This document shows, piece by piece, positions 56,365 through 64,000 of a DNA stretch of 64,000 nucleotides (position 1 is the first letter of the stretch; each line of letters starts with the position of its first letter). The notes under the pieces were generated by a model. It was not told the origin of the DNA. It worked only from the letters and a program-made list of their open reading frames with translations, and made no database searches. Source of the stretch: Pseudoxanthomonas sacheonensis (lineage in GTDB: Bacteria; Pseudomonadota; Gammaproteobacteria; Xanthomonadales; Xanthomonadaceae); the NCBI RefSeq assembly GCF_010093305.1, contig NZ_PDWS01000007.1, positions 117,663 through 181,662 of the forward strand. Direction: 5' to 3'. A program made the position numbers and the translations under genes.

Positions 56365-56435
56365 GTCGGGGCTACGCCTCCGACGCCCGTAGTCCCTGAT
56401 CGCGCGACGCCGTCGGGGGCGTAGCCCCGACCTAC
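56361..56435. repeat. REP-like inverted repeat that supplies both flanking stop codons
   Basis: Arms 56361-56384 and 56412-56435 are 24-nt near-reverse complements of the GTAGGTCGGGGCTACG family also found at 51950-52031. Both begin GTAGG on their own strand, and the TAG is the stop of the plus-strand gene (56362-56364) and of the minus-strand gene (56434-56432). Confidence 0.92.
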
Positions 56436-58522
56436 AGAAAAATCTTGCGCACTGTTTCGCGCGCCGCATCCAGCGAGAAATGGCGCGCGACATTTTCCAG
56501 CCCGTTCCGCGCCAGCCGGTTCCACAGTTCCTCGTCCGAATACAACCGCACCACCGCGTCGGCGAAGGCCCGCGCGTCGTCGGCGACCAGCACATCGACT
56601 CCATCCTGCAGATGCATTCCTTCCACCGCGCACAGCGTGGCCACCACCGGTTGCCCATGGGCCATGCTCAGGTTGACCTTGCCCTTGACTCCTGCGCCGA
56701 AGCGCAGCGGAGCGACCGCCACGCGCATGCCGTTCATGGCCGCTTCCAGGCTGGGCATGTGACCGTGGATGACAACGCCTTCCCGCGCCAGCGCGGCGAT
56801 CGAATCGGGAACATCGCCGCCGATGCAATGGAACACCGCGTCGGGCAGGCGTGGCCGCAGCAGAGTAAATACGTCCTGTACGAACCAGCGTACCGCATCC
56901 ACATTGGGCGTATGGCGGAATCCGCCCACGAAAACAAGATCGCGCCGTTGCGCGAACGGCAAGCCGGGTCCAGCCACTTCATGCAGGTTGGAAAGCACTT
57001 CCACCCTGCTGGCGGGGGCGTCCTTGGCGAGTACTTCGCGTTCGGTTCCACTTACCACCAAGGTGGTGTCCGCGGCCGCAACCACCGAAAGTTCGCGCTG
57101 CCGGGTTCGCAACGCCGCCTTGGCCAACGCTGCATTGTCCGCCAGTTCGGCGGCGCGCGATTCGCGCAGATAGTGCAGGTCGATGGTATCAAGCACGAAG
57201 CGCGCTTGCGGCGCGTGCTTCCTGGCCAGCGGCAGGATCTTCTCGGCCAGATGGTAGCGGCAAGCCAGTACCACCGAAAAACGCGGTCCGTGCGACGACA
57301 GCCAGGCCGGCGGGCTTTGCGAGAACGGCGGGTACCAGACTTCCACGCCCAAGGCCTGCAAGGCAGCCAGCGCCTGCGGTGGCGGTGCGTGTTCGGTGGC
57401 CAGGAAAACCACGTGCGCGTTTTCGTGGCGCAGCATTTTCATCAGGTTGAACAAGCGCAGCGACGCCGAATCGCGATCGGGCTGCGGGACGGCCTCGTCG
57501 ACGATCAGGATCTGCCGCTGGTGCGCGTGCACCGTCGCCGGTGCCGGCAGAACGCCCGGCGCGGGAAAAGCCGAAAGCGCATCGCGCCATTTGCGTTCGA
57601 ACAATTCCCGGTTGCGTACCTGGTAGGCCTTGGCGCCGTGGTTGAGGTCGGTGCCGGAAGTGATGCCTTCCAGATGCACCACGCGCGACGCCGGCTGGTA
57701 AAGCACGCGCTTGCCGGCCGCGCGCACCGAGAACGCAAGGTCGGTGTCTTCGTAGTAGGCGGGCGTGTAGCGCGTGTCGAATCCGCCCAGCGATTCGAAC
57801 AACCTGCGCGGAATCGCGATGGCCGCCCCCGAGCAATAGTCGGCGTCGCGCAGGCTGGCATAGCGCGGATCTTCCGGCGATTCGAAACGCCCGTAGTTCC
57901 AGGCCGAACCGTCCGAGAACACCACGCCGCCGGCTTCCTGCAGGCGCCCGTCGGGATACAGCAGCTGGGCGCCGACCAGGCCGGCATCGGGCTGAGCGTC
58001 GAAGGTATCCAGCAGCGCGTCCAGCCAGCCGGGCTGGGGCACGGTGTCGTTGTTGAGGAACACCAGCACCTCGCCGCGCGCGCGCGCGGCGCCGTCGTTG
58101 CAGGCGGCGATGAAACCGCCGTTCTGCGCGCGGCGATGGAAATGCAGGCCCGCCACTTGCGTCATCCAGGCTTGGGTCTGGTCGCTGGAGCCGTCGTCGA
58201 CGACCAGGATCTCGCAGGCGGCCTGCGGCGGATGTTCGGCCAGCGCGCGCAGGCAGGCCAGGGTGTGCGCAGCCTGGTTGTACACCGGCACGATGATGCT
58301 GGCGCGCGGGTTGCCGCTGTCGGGAACCGCGAAGGGAGCGAACGGCGCATCGGCGGGAAAATGGAGTTTCGCGCGCTGGGAGGCAGGCGCGCGGCGCAAC
58401 TGGCGTTCAACCCGCTGCCAGGTGGCCTGCCAGCCGCGCGCGCGCAGGCTGGCCATGCCGCGGCGGATCAGCCCCAGCGCGCGTTGCCATTGGAAGCGCA
58501 CATCGGCCAGGGAAATCGACAT
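56432..58522 (-). CDS. two-domain glycosyltransferase (GT2 + GT4)
   Basis: 696 residues from ATG 58522. The N-terminal part (about residues 75-310) is a GT2 domain: ASIIVPVYNQAAHTLACLRAL, EILVVDDGSSD, FLNNDTVPQPGW and a YYEDTDLAFSVR block. The C-terminal part (about 340-690) is GT-B/GT4-like with SGTEREVLAKD, DLVFVGGFRHTPNVDAV and FGAGVKGKVNLSMAHGQPVVAT. Such fusions usually build O-antigen or surface glycans; the sugar is unknown. It is not in a glycan cluster but stands between a REP element and divergent mrcB. ATG 58603 is an in-frame alternative. Confidence 0.88.
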   Translation of the reverse strand: MSISLADVRFQWQRALGLIRRGMASLRARGWQATWQRVERQLRRAPASQRAKLHFPADAPFAPFAVPDSGNPRASIIVPVYNQAAHTLACLRALAEHPPQAACEILVVDDGSSDQTQAWMTQVAGLHFHRRAQNGGFIAACNDGAARARGEVLVFLNNDTVPQPGWLDALLDTFDAQPDAGLVGAQLLYPDGRLQEAGGVVFSDGSAWNYGRFESPEDPRYASLRDADYCSGAAIAIPRRLFESLGGFDTRYTPAYYEDTDLAFSVRAAGKRVLYQPASRVVHLEGITSGTDLNHGAKAYQVRNRELFERKWRDALSAFPAPGVLPAPATVHAHQRQILIVDEAVPQPDRDSASLRLFNLMKMLRHENAHVVFLATEHAPPPQALAALQALGVEVWYPPFSQSPPAWLSSHGPRFSVVLACRYHLAEKILPLARKHAPQARFVLDTIDLHYLRESRAAELADNAALAKAALRTRQRELSVVAAADTTLVVSGTEREVLAKDAPASRVEVLSNLHEVAGPGLPFAQRRDLVFVGGFRHTPNVDAVRWFVQDVFTLLRPRLPDAVFHCIGGDVPDSIAALAREGVVIHGHMPSLEAAMNGMRVAVAPLRFGAGVKGKVNLSMAHGQPVVATLCAVEGMHLQDGVDVLVADDARAFADAVVRLYSDEELWNRLARNGLENVARHFSLDAARETVRKIFL

Positions 58523-58617
58523 TCCGGTGCAACTCCAGCTGAGCGAAAGGGTGCTCCGGCCCGTCGCAGCGCGGCGGGCTGCGCTAGACTCGCCGGAATC
58601 CATATTGTCGCATCCCT

Positions 58618-61029
58618 GTGCCGCGCTACGACTACGACGACCAAGACGACGACTACGACGATCAGCAGGACGCCCATCCCTGGCGCCAGCGGCTGATTAC
58701 CTGGGCTCTGGCGGCGTTGGGGCTGGGGCTCGGTTTCCTTATTCCCTATACGCTGTACCTGAACCATCAGGTCAGCCAGCGTTTCGGCGCGCTGCAGTGG
58801 CAGATCCCCACCCGCGTGTACGCGCGCCCGCTGCAACTGGCGCCCGGCGTGGCGATGGATGCGCAGACCCTGAAGACCGAACTCGACGCGGCGTCCTACC
58901 GCGACGACGGCGTGGGCGAGCGCCTGGGAACCTATGCGCGCGAAGGCGGCCGCTTCACCATTTCCAGCCGCGGCTACACCGATGTGGACGCCAAAGTGCC
59001 CGCACGCAGGGTGCAGGTGTCGCTGTCCGGCGGGCGCGTGGCCAGCGTCCGCGATCCGGTGCGCAAGCAGAACCTGAAGGTCGCAAGACTCGACCCGGCC
59101 CGAATCGCCACCTTGTACGGCCAGAAACAGGAAGAACGCCGCCTGGTGCGGCTGGAAGAAGTGCCGGAGCTGCTGGTGACCGGGTTGCAGGCGGTGGAAG
59201 ACCGCGATTTCAGCACCCATCACGGCATCGACCTGAGCGGCATGGTGCGCGCGCTGTGGGTCGCCGTGCGTTCCGGCGGCGAGAGCAAGCAGGGCGCCAG
59301 CACGTTGACCCAGCAGCTGGCGCGCAGCGGCCTGCTGGGCATCGGCAAGGAAGTCACCGTGCGCCGCAAGTTCAACGAAATCCTGTTCGCCCTGATCCTG
59401 GAGGCGCGCTACGACAAGCGCACCATCCTGGAGGCGTACATGAACCAGGTGTACATGGGGCAGCGCGGCAGCCAGGCCATCCACGGCGTCGCCGCCGCTT
59501 CGGAATTCTGGTTCGGGCGGGAACTGGATTCGCTGACCACCGAACAGATCGCGCTGCTGATCGGCATCGTCAAGGGACCTTCCTACTACGACCCGCGCCG
59601 CAATCCCGAGCGCGCGCTGGATCGCCGCAACCTGGCCTTGAACAAGCTGCACGAAACCGGACTGATCAAGGACGACGAATGGAAACGCGCCCTGGCCGCG
59701 CCGCTGGGCGTCACCAAGACCCCGGGCATGGCCGCCGCCAACCGTTTCCCCGCCTATGTGGATCTGGTGCGCCGGCAACTGGCGCGCGATTATCCGGAAA
59801 GCGCGCTGCAGGGCGCCGGCCTGAGCGTGCTCACCGGCATGTCGCCTTCGGCGCAGGCTTATGCGGAGGGCGCGGTGGCGCGCACGCTCAAGTCGGTGGA
59901 AAACAAGCGGCGTCCGCCGTTGCAGGCCGGTCTGGTGCTGACCGATGTGCACGACGGCGACGTGCTGGCGGTGGTCGGCAGTCGCAACGTATCGCAGCCA
60001 GGCTTCAACCGCGCGGTGGAAGCGCAGCGGCCGGTGGGTTCGCTGCTCAAGCCGTTCGTGTATCTGTTGGCGCTGGCGCAGCCGGACAACTATTCGCTGG
60101 CCAGCTATGTCGACGACTCTCCGGTCACCGTGCAACTGGGCAAGGGCAGGCGCTGGACGCCCGGCAATTCCGACAACCGCAGCCACGGCACCGTGCGGCT
60201 GGTCGATGCGCTGGCCCATTCGTACAACCAGGCCACCGTGCGCATCGGCATGAAGGTGGATCCGGAGCGCCTTTCCGGCCTGATCCGCGTGCTGGCCGGC
60301 ATCAAGGCCGAGCCGAATCCCGCACTGATCCTGGGCGCGACCGACCAGAGCCCGTACGCGATGGCGCAGCTGTACCAGTTCCTGGCTTCCGGCGGCGAGA
60401 TCCAGCCGCTGCATGCGGTGCGCGGCGTGCTGGATCCGAGTGGAAAACTGCTCAAGCGCTACGACAAGACCCCGGCGCCCGCGCAGGAAGGCGACTCCAT
60501 CGCCGCGCACCTGATCAGCATCGCCTTGCAGCAGGTGGTCAGCAACGGCACCGGCCGCCAGTTGCTGGGCGACGGCCTGGGCCGCCTGCAATCGGCGGGC
60601 AAGACCGGCACCAGCAACGACGGCCGCGACAGCTGGTACGCCGGCTACACCGGCGACCATCTGGCGGTGGTGTGGATGGGCAACGACCAGAACGAACAGA
60701 CCGGCCTGTACGGCGCCACCGGCGCCATGCGCGTGTGGTCGGGTATTTTCACGCGCCTGCCAAGCGCGCCGCTTAAAGTGTCCGGCAAGGGCCTGGACTG
60801 GCAATGGGTGGCTGGCGCCAACGCCACCGATGCCGGTTGCCCCGGTGCGCGGCAGATCCCGTTCGTGGCCGGTTTCGCGCCCGAGTACGCGCCCTGCGTG
60901 GCCGAGTCCGTGCCTGCCGACGAATCCGGCGAAGAGGGCGGCGGTTGGCGCAGCTGGTTCGGCCTGGACAAAAAACCGGAAGAGCAATCCGAACCGCCTG
61001 CGGAACCCGCGCCCGAACCCGAACCGTGA
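58618..61029 (+). CDS. mrcB: bifunctional penicillin-binding protein 1B
   Basis: 803 residues from GTG 58618. A short acidic cytoplasmic tail (YDYDDQDDDYDDQQD), a membrane helix (about 28-48), a UB2H-like domain, a GT51 transglycosylase domain (EDRDFSTHHGID, GASTLTQQLAR) and a transpeptidase domain with the active Ser475 in SLLK, SYN near 543 and KTGTSNDGRDSW near 662. It polymerises and cross-links peptidoglycan. A Glu/Pro-rich tail ends the protein. Confidence 0.96.
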   Translation: MPRYDYDDQDDDYDDQQDAHPWRQRLITWALAALGLGLGFLIPYTLYLNHQVSQRFGALQWQIPTRVYARPLQLAPGVAMDAQTLKTELDAASYRDDGVGERLGTYAREGGRFTISSRGYTDVDAKVPARRVQVSLSGGRVASVRDPVRKQNLKVARLDPARIATLYGQKQEERRLVRLEEVPELLVTGLQAVEDRDFSTHHGIDLSGMVRALWVAVRSGGESKQGASTLTQQLARSGLLGIGKEVTVRRKFNEILFALILEARYDKRTILEAYMNQVYMGQRGSQAIHGVAAASEFWFGRELDSLTTEQIALLIGIVKGPSYYDPRRNPERALDRRNLALNKLHETGLIKDDEWKRALAAPLGVTKTPGMAAANRFPAYVDLVRRQLARDYPESALQGAGLSVLTGMSPSAQAYAEGAVARTLKSVENKRRPPLQAGLVLTDVHDGDVLAVVGSRNVSQPGFNRAVEAQRPVGSLLKPFVYLLALAQPDNYSLASYVDDSPVTVQLGKGRRWTPGNSDNRSHGTVRLVDALAHSYNQATVRIGMKVDPERLSGLIRVLAGIKAEPNPALILGATDQSPYAMAQLYQFLASGGEIQPLHAVRGVLDPSGKLLKRYDKTPAPAQEGDSIAAHLISIALQQVVSNGTGRQLLGDGLGRLQSAGKTGTSNDGRDSWYAGYTGDHLAVVWMGNDQNEQTGLYGATGAMRVWSGIFTRLPSAPLKVSGKGLDWQWVAGANATDAGCPGARQIPFVAGFAPEYAPCVAESVPADESGEEGGGWRSWFGLDKKPEEQSEPPAEPAPEPEP

Positions 61030-61074
61030 AGGCAACGACGGGTCTATTTTTTTTACGGATTACTTCTTTCGACC

Positions 61075-61605
61075 ATGAACAAGCTCCTGTTGCCGGCCGC
61101 CTTGTCGCTATCGCTTCTGCTATCCGCCTGCGGCACCGCACCTGGCGTGCATGAGGCTCCAGCGCCGGCAGTGCCGAAAGTGGCGCCCGAACAGCGCCTG
61201 GCCGCCGCCATCGCAGCGTCCAAGGGCGCGGACGATCGCGAACTCGCCGTGCAGCCGCTACGCGATCCGCAAGTGCAGGATCTGCGCGACGCCGCCGTTG
61301 CGGCGATCGCGGCGCGCAACTACGCCGCCGCTGCCGAAGCCTTGAACCAGGCGCTGCTGATCGTTCCCGATGATCCGGCGGCGCTGCAGGAACGCGCCGA
61401 AGCCGCGCTGCTGCAAGCGGAAAACGAGCGCGCCGAAACGCTCGCCAAGCGCGCCTTCGACCTGGGCTCCAAGGTCGGTCCGCTGTGCCGCCGGCACTGG
61501 GCCACCATCGAACAGGCGCGCCTGGCGCGCGGCCTGCCGCAGGACGCCGCGTCGGCGCATGCGCAGATCGAAGGGTGCACCGTGGCCGGATTGAATAGAA
61601 TGTAG
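61075..61605 (+). CDS. TPR-type lipoprotein, possible PBP1b activator
   Basis: 176 residues. The lipobox LLSACG (Cys19) marks a lipoprotein. Residues ~75-170 form helical repeats of TPR type (AAIAARNYAAAAEALNQALLIVPDDPAAL). It lies 45 nt after mrcB in the same direction. Pseudomonas and Acinetobacter activate PBP1b with a TPR lipoprotein, LpoP; position, size and architecture suggest the same here, but this is inference. Confidence 0.8.
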   Translation: MNKLLLPAALSLSLLLSACGTAPGVHEAPAPAVPKVAPEQRLAAAIAASKGADDRELAVQPLRDPQVQDLRDAAVAAIAARNYAAAAEALNQALLIVPDDPAALQERAEAALLQAENERAETLAKRAFDLGSKVGPLCRRHWATIEQARLARGLPQDAASAHAQIEGCTVAGLNRM

Positions 61606-61639
61606 CCGTGGCGTTTACCGAAAGCGCCGACAGACCCTA

Positions 61640-63670
61640 ATGTCCCAACTCGCCCAAGCCAGCCGCGAGGCGCTCAGCGCAGGCGGCGCGCTCGCCGCCC
61701 AGCTCGACAACTTCGTCCCCCGCCAGGCGCAGCAACGCCTGTCCACGGCGATCGCCGAAGCCTTCGAGGGCCGCGAAGTGCTGCTCGCCGAAGCCGGCAC
61801 CGGCACCGGCAAGACCTTCGCGTATCTGGTTCCGGCGCTGCTGTCCGGCCTGAAGACCATCGTCTCCACCGGCACCCGCGCGCTGCAGGACCAGCTCTAC
61901 CACCGCGACCTGCCGCGCGTGCGCAATGCACTGGGTACGGGCCTGAAATCCGCGCTGCTGAAAGGCCGCGCCAATTATCTGTGCAGGTACCGGCTGGAGC
62001 AGGCCAAGGGCGAACCTCGCTTCACAAGCCGCGAACAGATTTCGCAATTCCAGCGCATCGTTTCCTGGGGCGGCCGCACCCAGTTCGGCGATATCGCCGA
62101 GCTGGAAGCGTTGCCCGACGATTCGCCGCTGCTGCCGATGGTCACTTCCACCAACGACAACTGCCTGGGCACCGATTGCCCGTTCTGGAGCGACTGCTTC
62201 GTGGTGCAGGCGCGGCAGCGCGCGCAGTCGGCCGACATCGTGGTGGTCAACCATCATCTGCTGCTCGCCGACCTGGCCTTGAAACAGGAAGGCTTCGGCG
62301 AAATCCTGCCCGGCGCGCAGGCTTTCGTGATCGACGAAGCGCACCAGCTGCCGGAACTGGCCGCGAACTTTTTCGGTGAAAGTTTCGGCATGCGCCCGAT
62401 CCAGGAGCTCGCTCGCGATTGTCTGGCCGAGTGCAAGGAAGTGCCGGGCGCGCTGGCCACACTGCAGCCCCCGGTGCGCGCGCTGGAGCAGGCATTGCGC
62501 GAACTGCGTGCCGGCATGGAGGGACTGCCGACGCGAGGTACGCGCTTCCGCGCGCTGGATAAACCGGAAGTGCGGGCGGGCTTCGATGCACTTACCGAAG
62601 CGCTGGCGCATCTGATCGAAGCGGTGGTGGCGATGGCCGATGCGTCGTTGGGCATCGATGCCTGCGCTTCGCGCGCCAAGGATTCGGCCACGCGCCTGGC
62701 GCGATGGCTGGAAGACGGCAGCGCTTCCGGCGAAAGCCATGTGGTGGATCTGGAAGACGGCGCGCCGCTGCCCACCAGCGACGTGCTCTGGTACGAACTG
62801 ACCCAGCGCGGCTTCCGCTGCCAGCGCACGCCGCTGGATGTCTCGGGGCCTCTACGCGAACACCGGGAGAAATCCCGCGCGTCCTGGGTGTTCACTTCGG
62901 CCACGCTGGCGGTCAGCGGCGGTTTCGACCACATCGCGGCGCGGCTTGGCTTGGAAGATCCGCCCACGCTGCTGCAGCCCAGTCCGTTCGATTGGCCGAA
63001 GCAGGCGCTGTGCTATCTGCCGCAGAACCTGCCCGAACCCAATACGCGCGGTTTCGGCACCTCGCTGATCGCCGCTCTGTATCCGGTGCTGCAGGCGTCC
63101 AACGGCCGTGCGTTCCTGCTGTTCGCCTCGCACCGTGCGTTGCGCGAAGCCGCCGAAACGCTGCGCGATGCGCCGTGGCCGCTGTTCGTGCAGGGCGAGG
63201 CGCCGCGCGCCACGCTGCTGCAGCGGTTCCGCGAATCGGGCAACGGGGTGCTGTTGGGCGCGGCGAGTTTCCGCGAAGGCGTGGACGTGGTCGGCGATGC
63301 ATTGTCGGTGGTGGTGATCGACAAGCTGCCGTTCGCCGCGCCGGACGATCCGGTATTCGAGGCGCGGCTGGAAGCGATCCGTCGCGATGGCGGCAATCCG
63401 TTCCGCGACGAGCAGCTGCCGCAGGCGGTGATCGCGCTCAAGCAGGGCGTGGGCCGGCTGATCCGCAGCGAGACCGACCGCGGTGTGCTGGTATTGTGCG
63501 ACCCGCGCCTGACCGGCAAGCCGTACGGGCGCGTGTTCCTGGATTCGCTGCCGCCGTTCTCGCGCACGCGCGAGGTGGCCGACGTGCAGCGGTTCTTCGG
63601 GGTCGAGCCGACCATTCCCGATGCAACGCAGGATTCCGAACAGGACTGGTATGAAGCTGCTCGCTTTTGA
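61640..63670 (+). CDS. DinG/YoaA family ATP-dependent DNA helicase
   Basis: 676 residues. Walker A AEAGTGTGKTFAYLVP (residues ~50-65), four Cys for an iron-sulfur cluster (YLCRYR and NCLGTDCPFWSDC, about 113-192), the DEAH box VIDEAHQLPE near 232 and C-terminal motifs LLGAASFREGVDVVG and QGVGRLIRSETDRGVLVLCD. It is an XPD-like 5'-3' helicase acting in DNA repair and replication. E. coli yoaA is also next to tsaB, as here. It overlaps tsaB by 20 nt. Confidence 0.92.
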   Translation: MSQLAQASREALSAGGALAAQLDNFVPRQAQQRLSTAIAEAFEGREVLLAEAGTGTGKTFAYLVPALLSGLKTIVSTGTRALQDQLYHRDLPRVRNALGTGLKSALLKGRANYLCRYRLEQAKGEPRFTSREQISQFQRIVSWGGRTQFGDIAELEALPDDSPLLPMVTSTNDNCLGTDCPFWSDCFVVQARQRAQSADIVVVNHHLLLADLALKQEGFGEILPGAQAFVIDEAHQLPELAANFFGESFGMRPIQELARDCLAECKEVPGALATLQPPVRALEQALRELRAGMEGLPTRGTRFRALDKPEVRAGFDALTEALAHLIEAVVAMADASLGIDACASRAKDSATRLARWLEDGSASGESHVVDLEDGAPLPTSDVLWYELTQRGFRCQRTPLDVSGPLREHREKSRASWVFTSATLAVSGGFDHIAARLGLEDPPTLLQPSPFDWPKQALCYLPQNLPEPNTRGFGTSLIAALYPVLQASNGRAFLLFASHRALREAAETLRDAPWPLFVQGEAPRATLLQRFRESGNGVLLGAASFREGVDVVGDALSVVVIDKLPFAAPDDPVFEARLEAIRRDGGNPFRDEQLPQAVIALKQGVGRLIRSETDRGVLVLCDPRLTGKPYGRVFLDSLPPFSRTREVADVQRFFGVEPTIPDATQDSEQDWYEAARF

Positions 63671-64000
63671 AACCGCCACCGAGGCCTGTTCCGTCGCACT
63701 GTATCTCGACGGCGAGGTCATCGAACGCTACGAAGTCGCACCGCGCCTGCATGCCGAGTACGCGTTGCCGTGGGCCGAAGAGTTGCTGGCCGACGCCGGC
63801 ATCAAGCGCTCGCAACTCGACGCCATCGCCGTCAGTCGCGGCCCCGGCGCCTTCACCGGCGTACGCCTTGCGATCGCGCTGGCGCAGGGCATCGCGCTGG
63901 CATTGCACAAACCGGTCGTCGCAATTTCCACCCTGCAAGCGATCGCCGCCGCCTTGCCCCCTCCCTTGCGAATGCCCCCCAAGGGGACTTCCTTCGGGGC
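63651..64000 (+). CDS. tsaB: tRNA N6-threonylcarbamoyladenosine biosynthesis protein TsaB (3' end outside window)
   Basis: 116 codons are visible from ATG 63651. The start MKLLAFETATEACSVALY, SRGPGAFTGVRLAIALAQG and VVAISTLQAIA match TsaB (YeaZ), the partner of TsaD in making t6A37 of tRNA. After residue ~103 the frame reads PPPLRMPPKGTSFG, which is not family sequence and is encoded by a palindromic repeat. The gene continues beyond the right edge. Confidence 0.88.
   Translation, partial: MKLLAFETATEACSVALYLDGEVIERYEVAPRLHAEYALPWAEELLADAGIKRSQLDAIAVSRGPGAFTGVRLAIALAQGIALALHKPVVAISTLQAIAAALPPPLRMPPKGTSFG
63976..63999. repeat. palindromic repeat within tsaB (CCCCCAAGG family), partly visible
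   Basis: CCCCCAAGG (63976-63984) and CCTTCGGGG (63991-63999) are reverse complements with one mismatch around GGACTT. The window ends here, so the full element may be longer. Confidence 0.6.

Noticed and set aside
58468..61035. 855-codon minus-strand open frame opposite mrcB
   Set aside because: Antisense to a PBP1b with all catalytic motifs; no domain of its own.

Overview
The window reads as a chromosomal segment of a high-GC gammaproteobacterium of the family Xanthomonadaceae. The strongest evidence is a complete xanthan-type gum locus in Xanthomonas order (gumB to gumM) and copLAB-type copper genes. The single acyltransferase in the gum locus, the lack of gumN/O/P beside it, and the REP-like repeat content suggest a relative of Xanthomonas (for example Pseudoxanthomonas, Luteimonas or Lysobacter) rather than Xanthomonas itself; the genus is inference. 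No rRNA, tRNA, CRISPR array or transposase was recognised.

Layout. 1-2046: edge of an accessory region, with a lower-GC STAS-like/HATPase gene that runs out of the window, an apparently 3'-truncated high-GC gene, and a gene-poor stretch. 2047-10167: a copper-handling cluster (copL, copA, copB, a cytochrome c, a DUF411/CopG lipoprotein, a MerR regulator, a P1B-type ATPase and an EF-hand protein), marked by Met/His/Asp-rich segments in several products. 10235-14197 (minus): hutC-hutU-hutH for histidine degradation. 14311-20158: a second CopL-like ORF followed by a TonB-dependent receptor, a PepSY membrane protein and a PepSY/ferredoxin/FNR reductase, probably one metal-uptake and reduction operon. 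20724-33867: gumBCDE, one gumF/G acyltransferase, gumHIJKLM, mostly overlapping or closely spaced, enough to assemble, flip, polymerise, acetylate, pyruvylate and export a xanthan-like pentasaccharide polymer. 33995-46760: a small membrane protein, an alpha/beta hydrolase, mobA-moeA converging on fdhD and a YdeP-type molybdoenzyme, a tandem beta-propeller phytase, mmsA and recQ. 47122-64000: dps, hrpA, a small secreted protein, relA, a TPR-like membrane protein, a two-domain glycosyltransferase, mrcB (PBP1b) with a TPR lipoprotein, a DinG/YoaA helicase and the start of tsaB.

The most unusual signal is the repeat load. At least five palindromic repeat families occur. Two are inserted in frame inside hrpA, another appears to lie inside tsaB, one extends the C-terminus of FdhD, and one supplies the TAG stop codons of both genes that converge on it at 56361-56435. 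A second theme is regulation in the copper region: a terminator-like hairpin with a U-rich tail sits between the CopL leader gene and copA, and a paralogous CopL-like ORF sits in front of the TonB/PepSY operon, which suggests a reusable leader-peptide metal switch.
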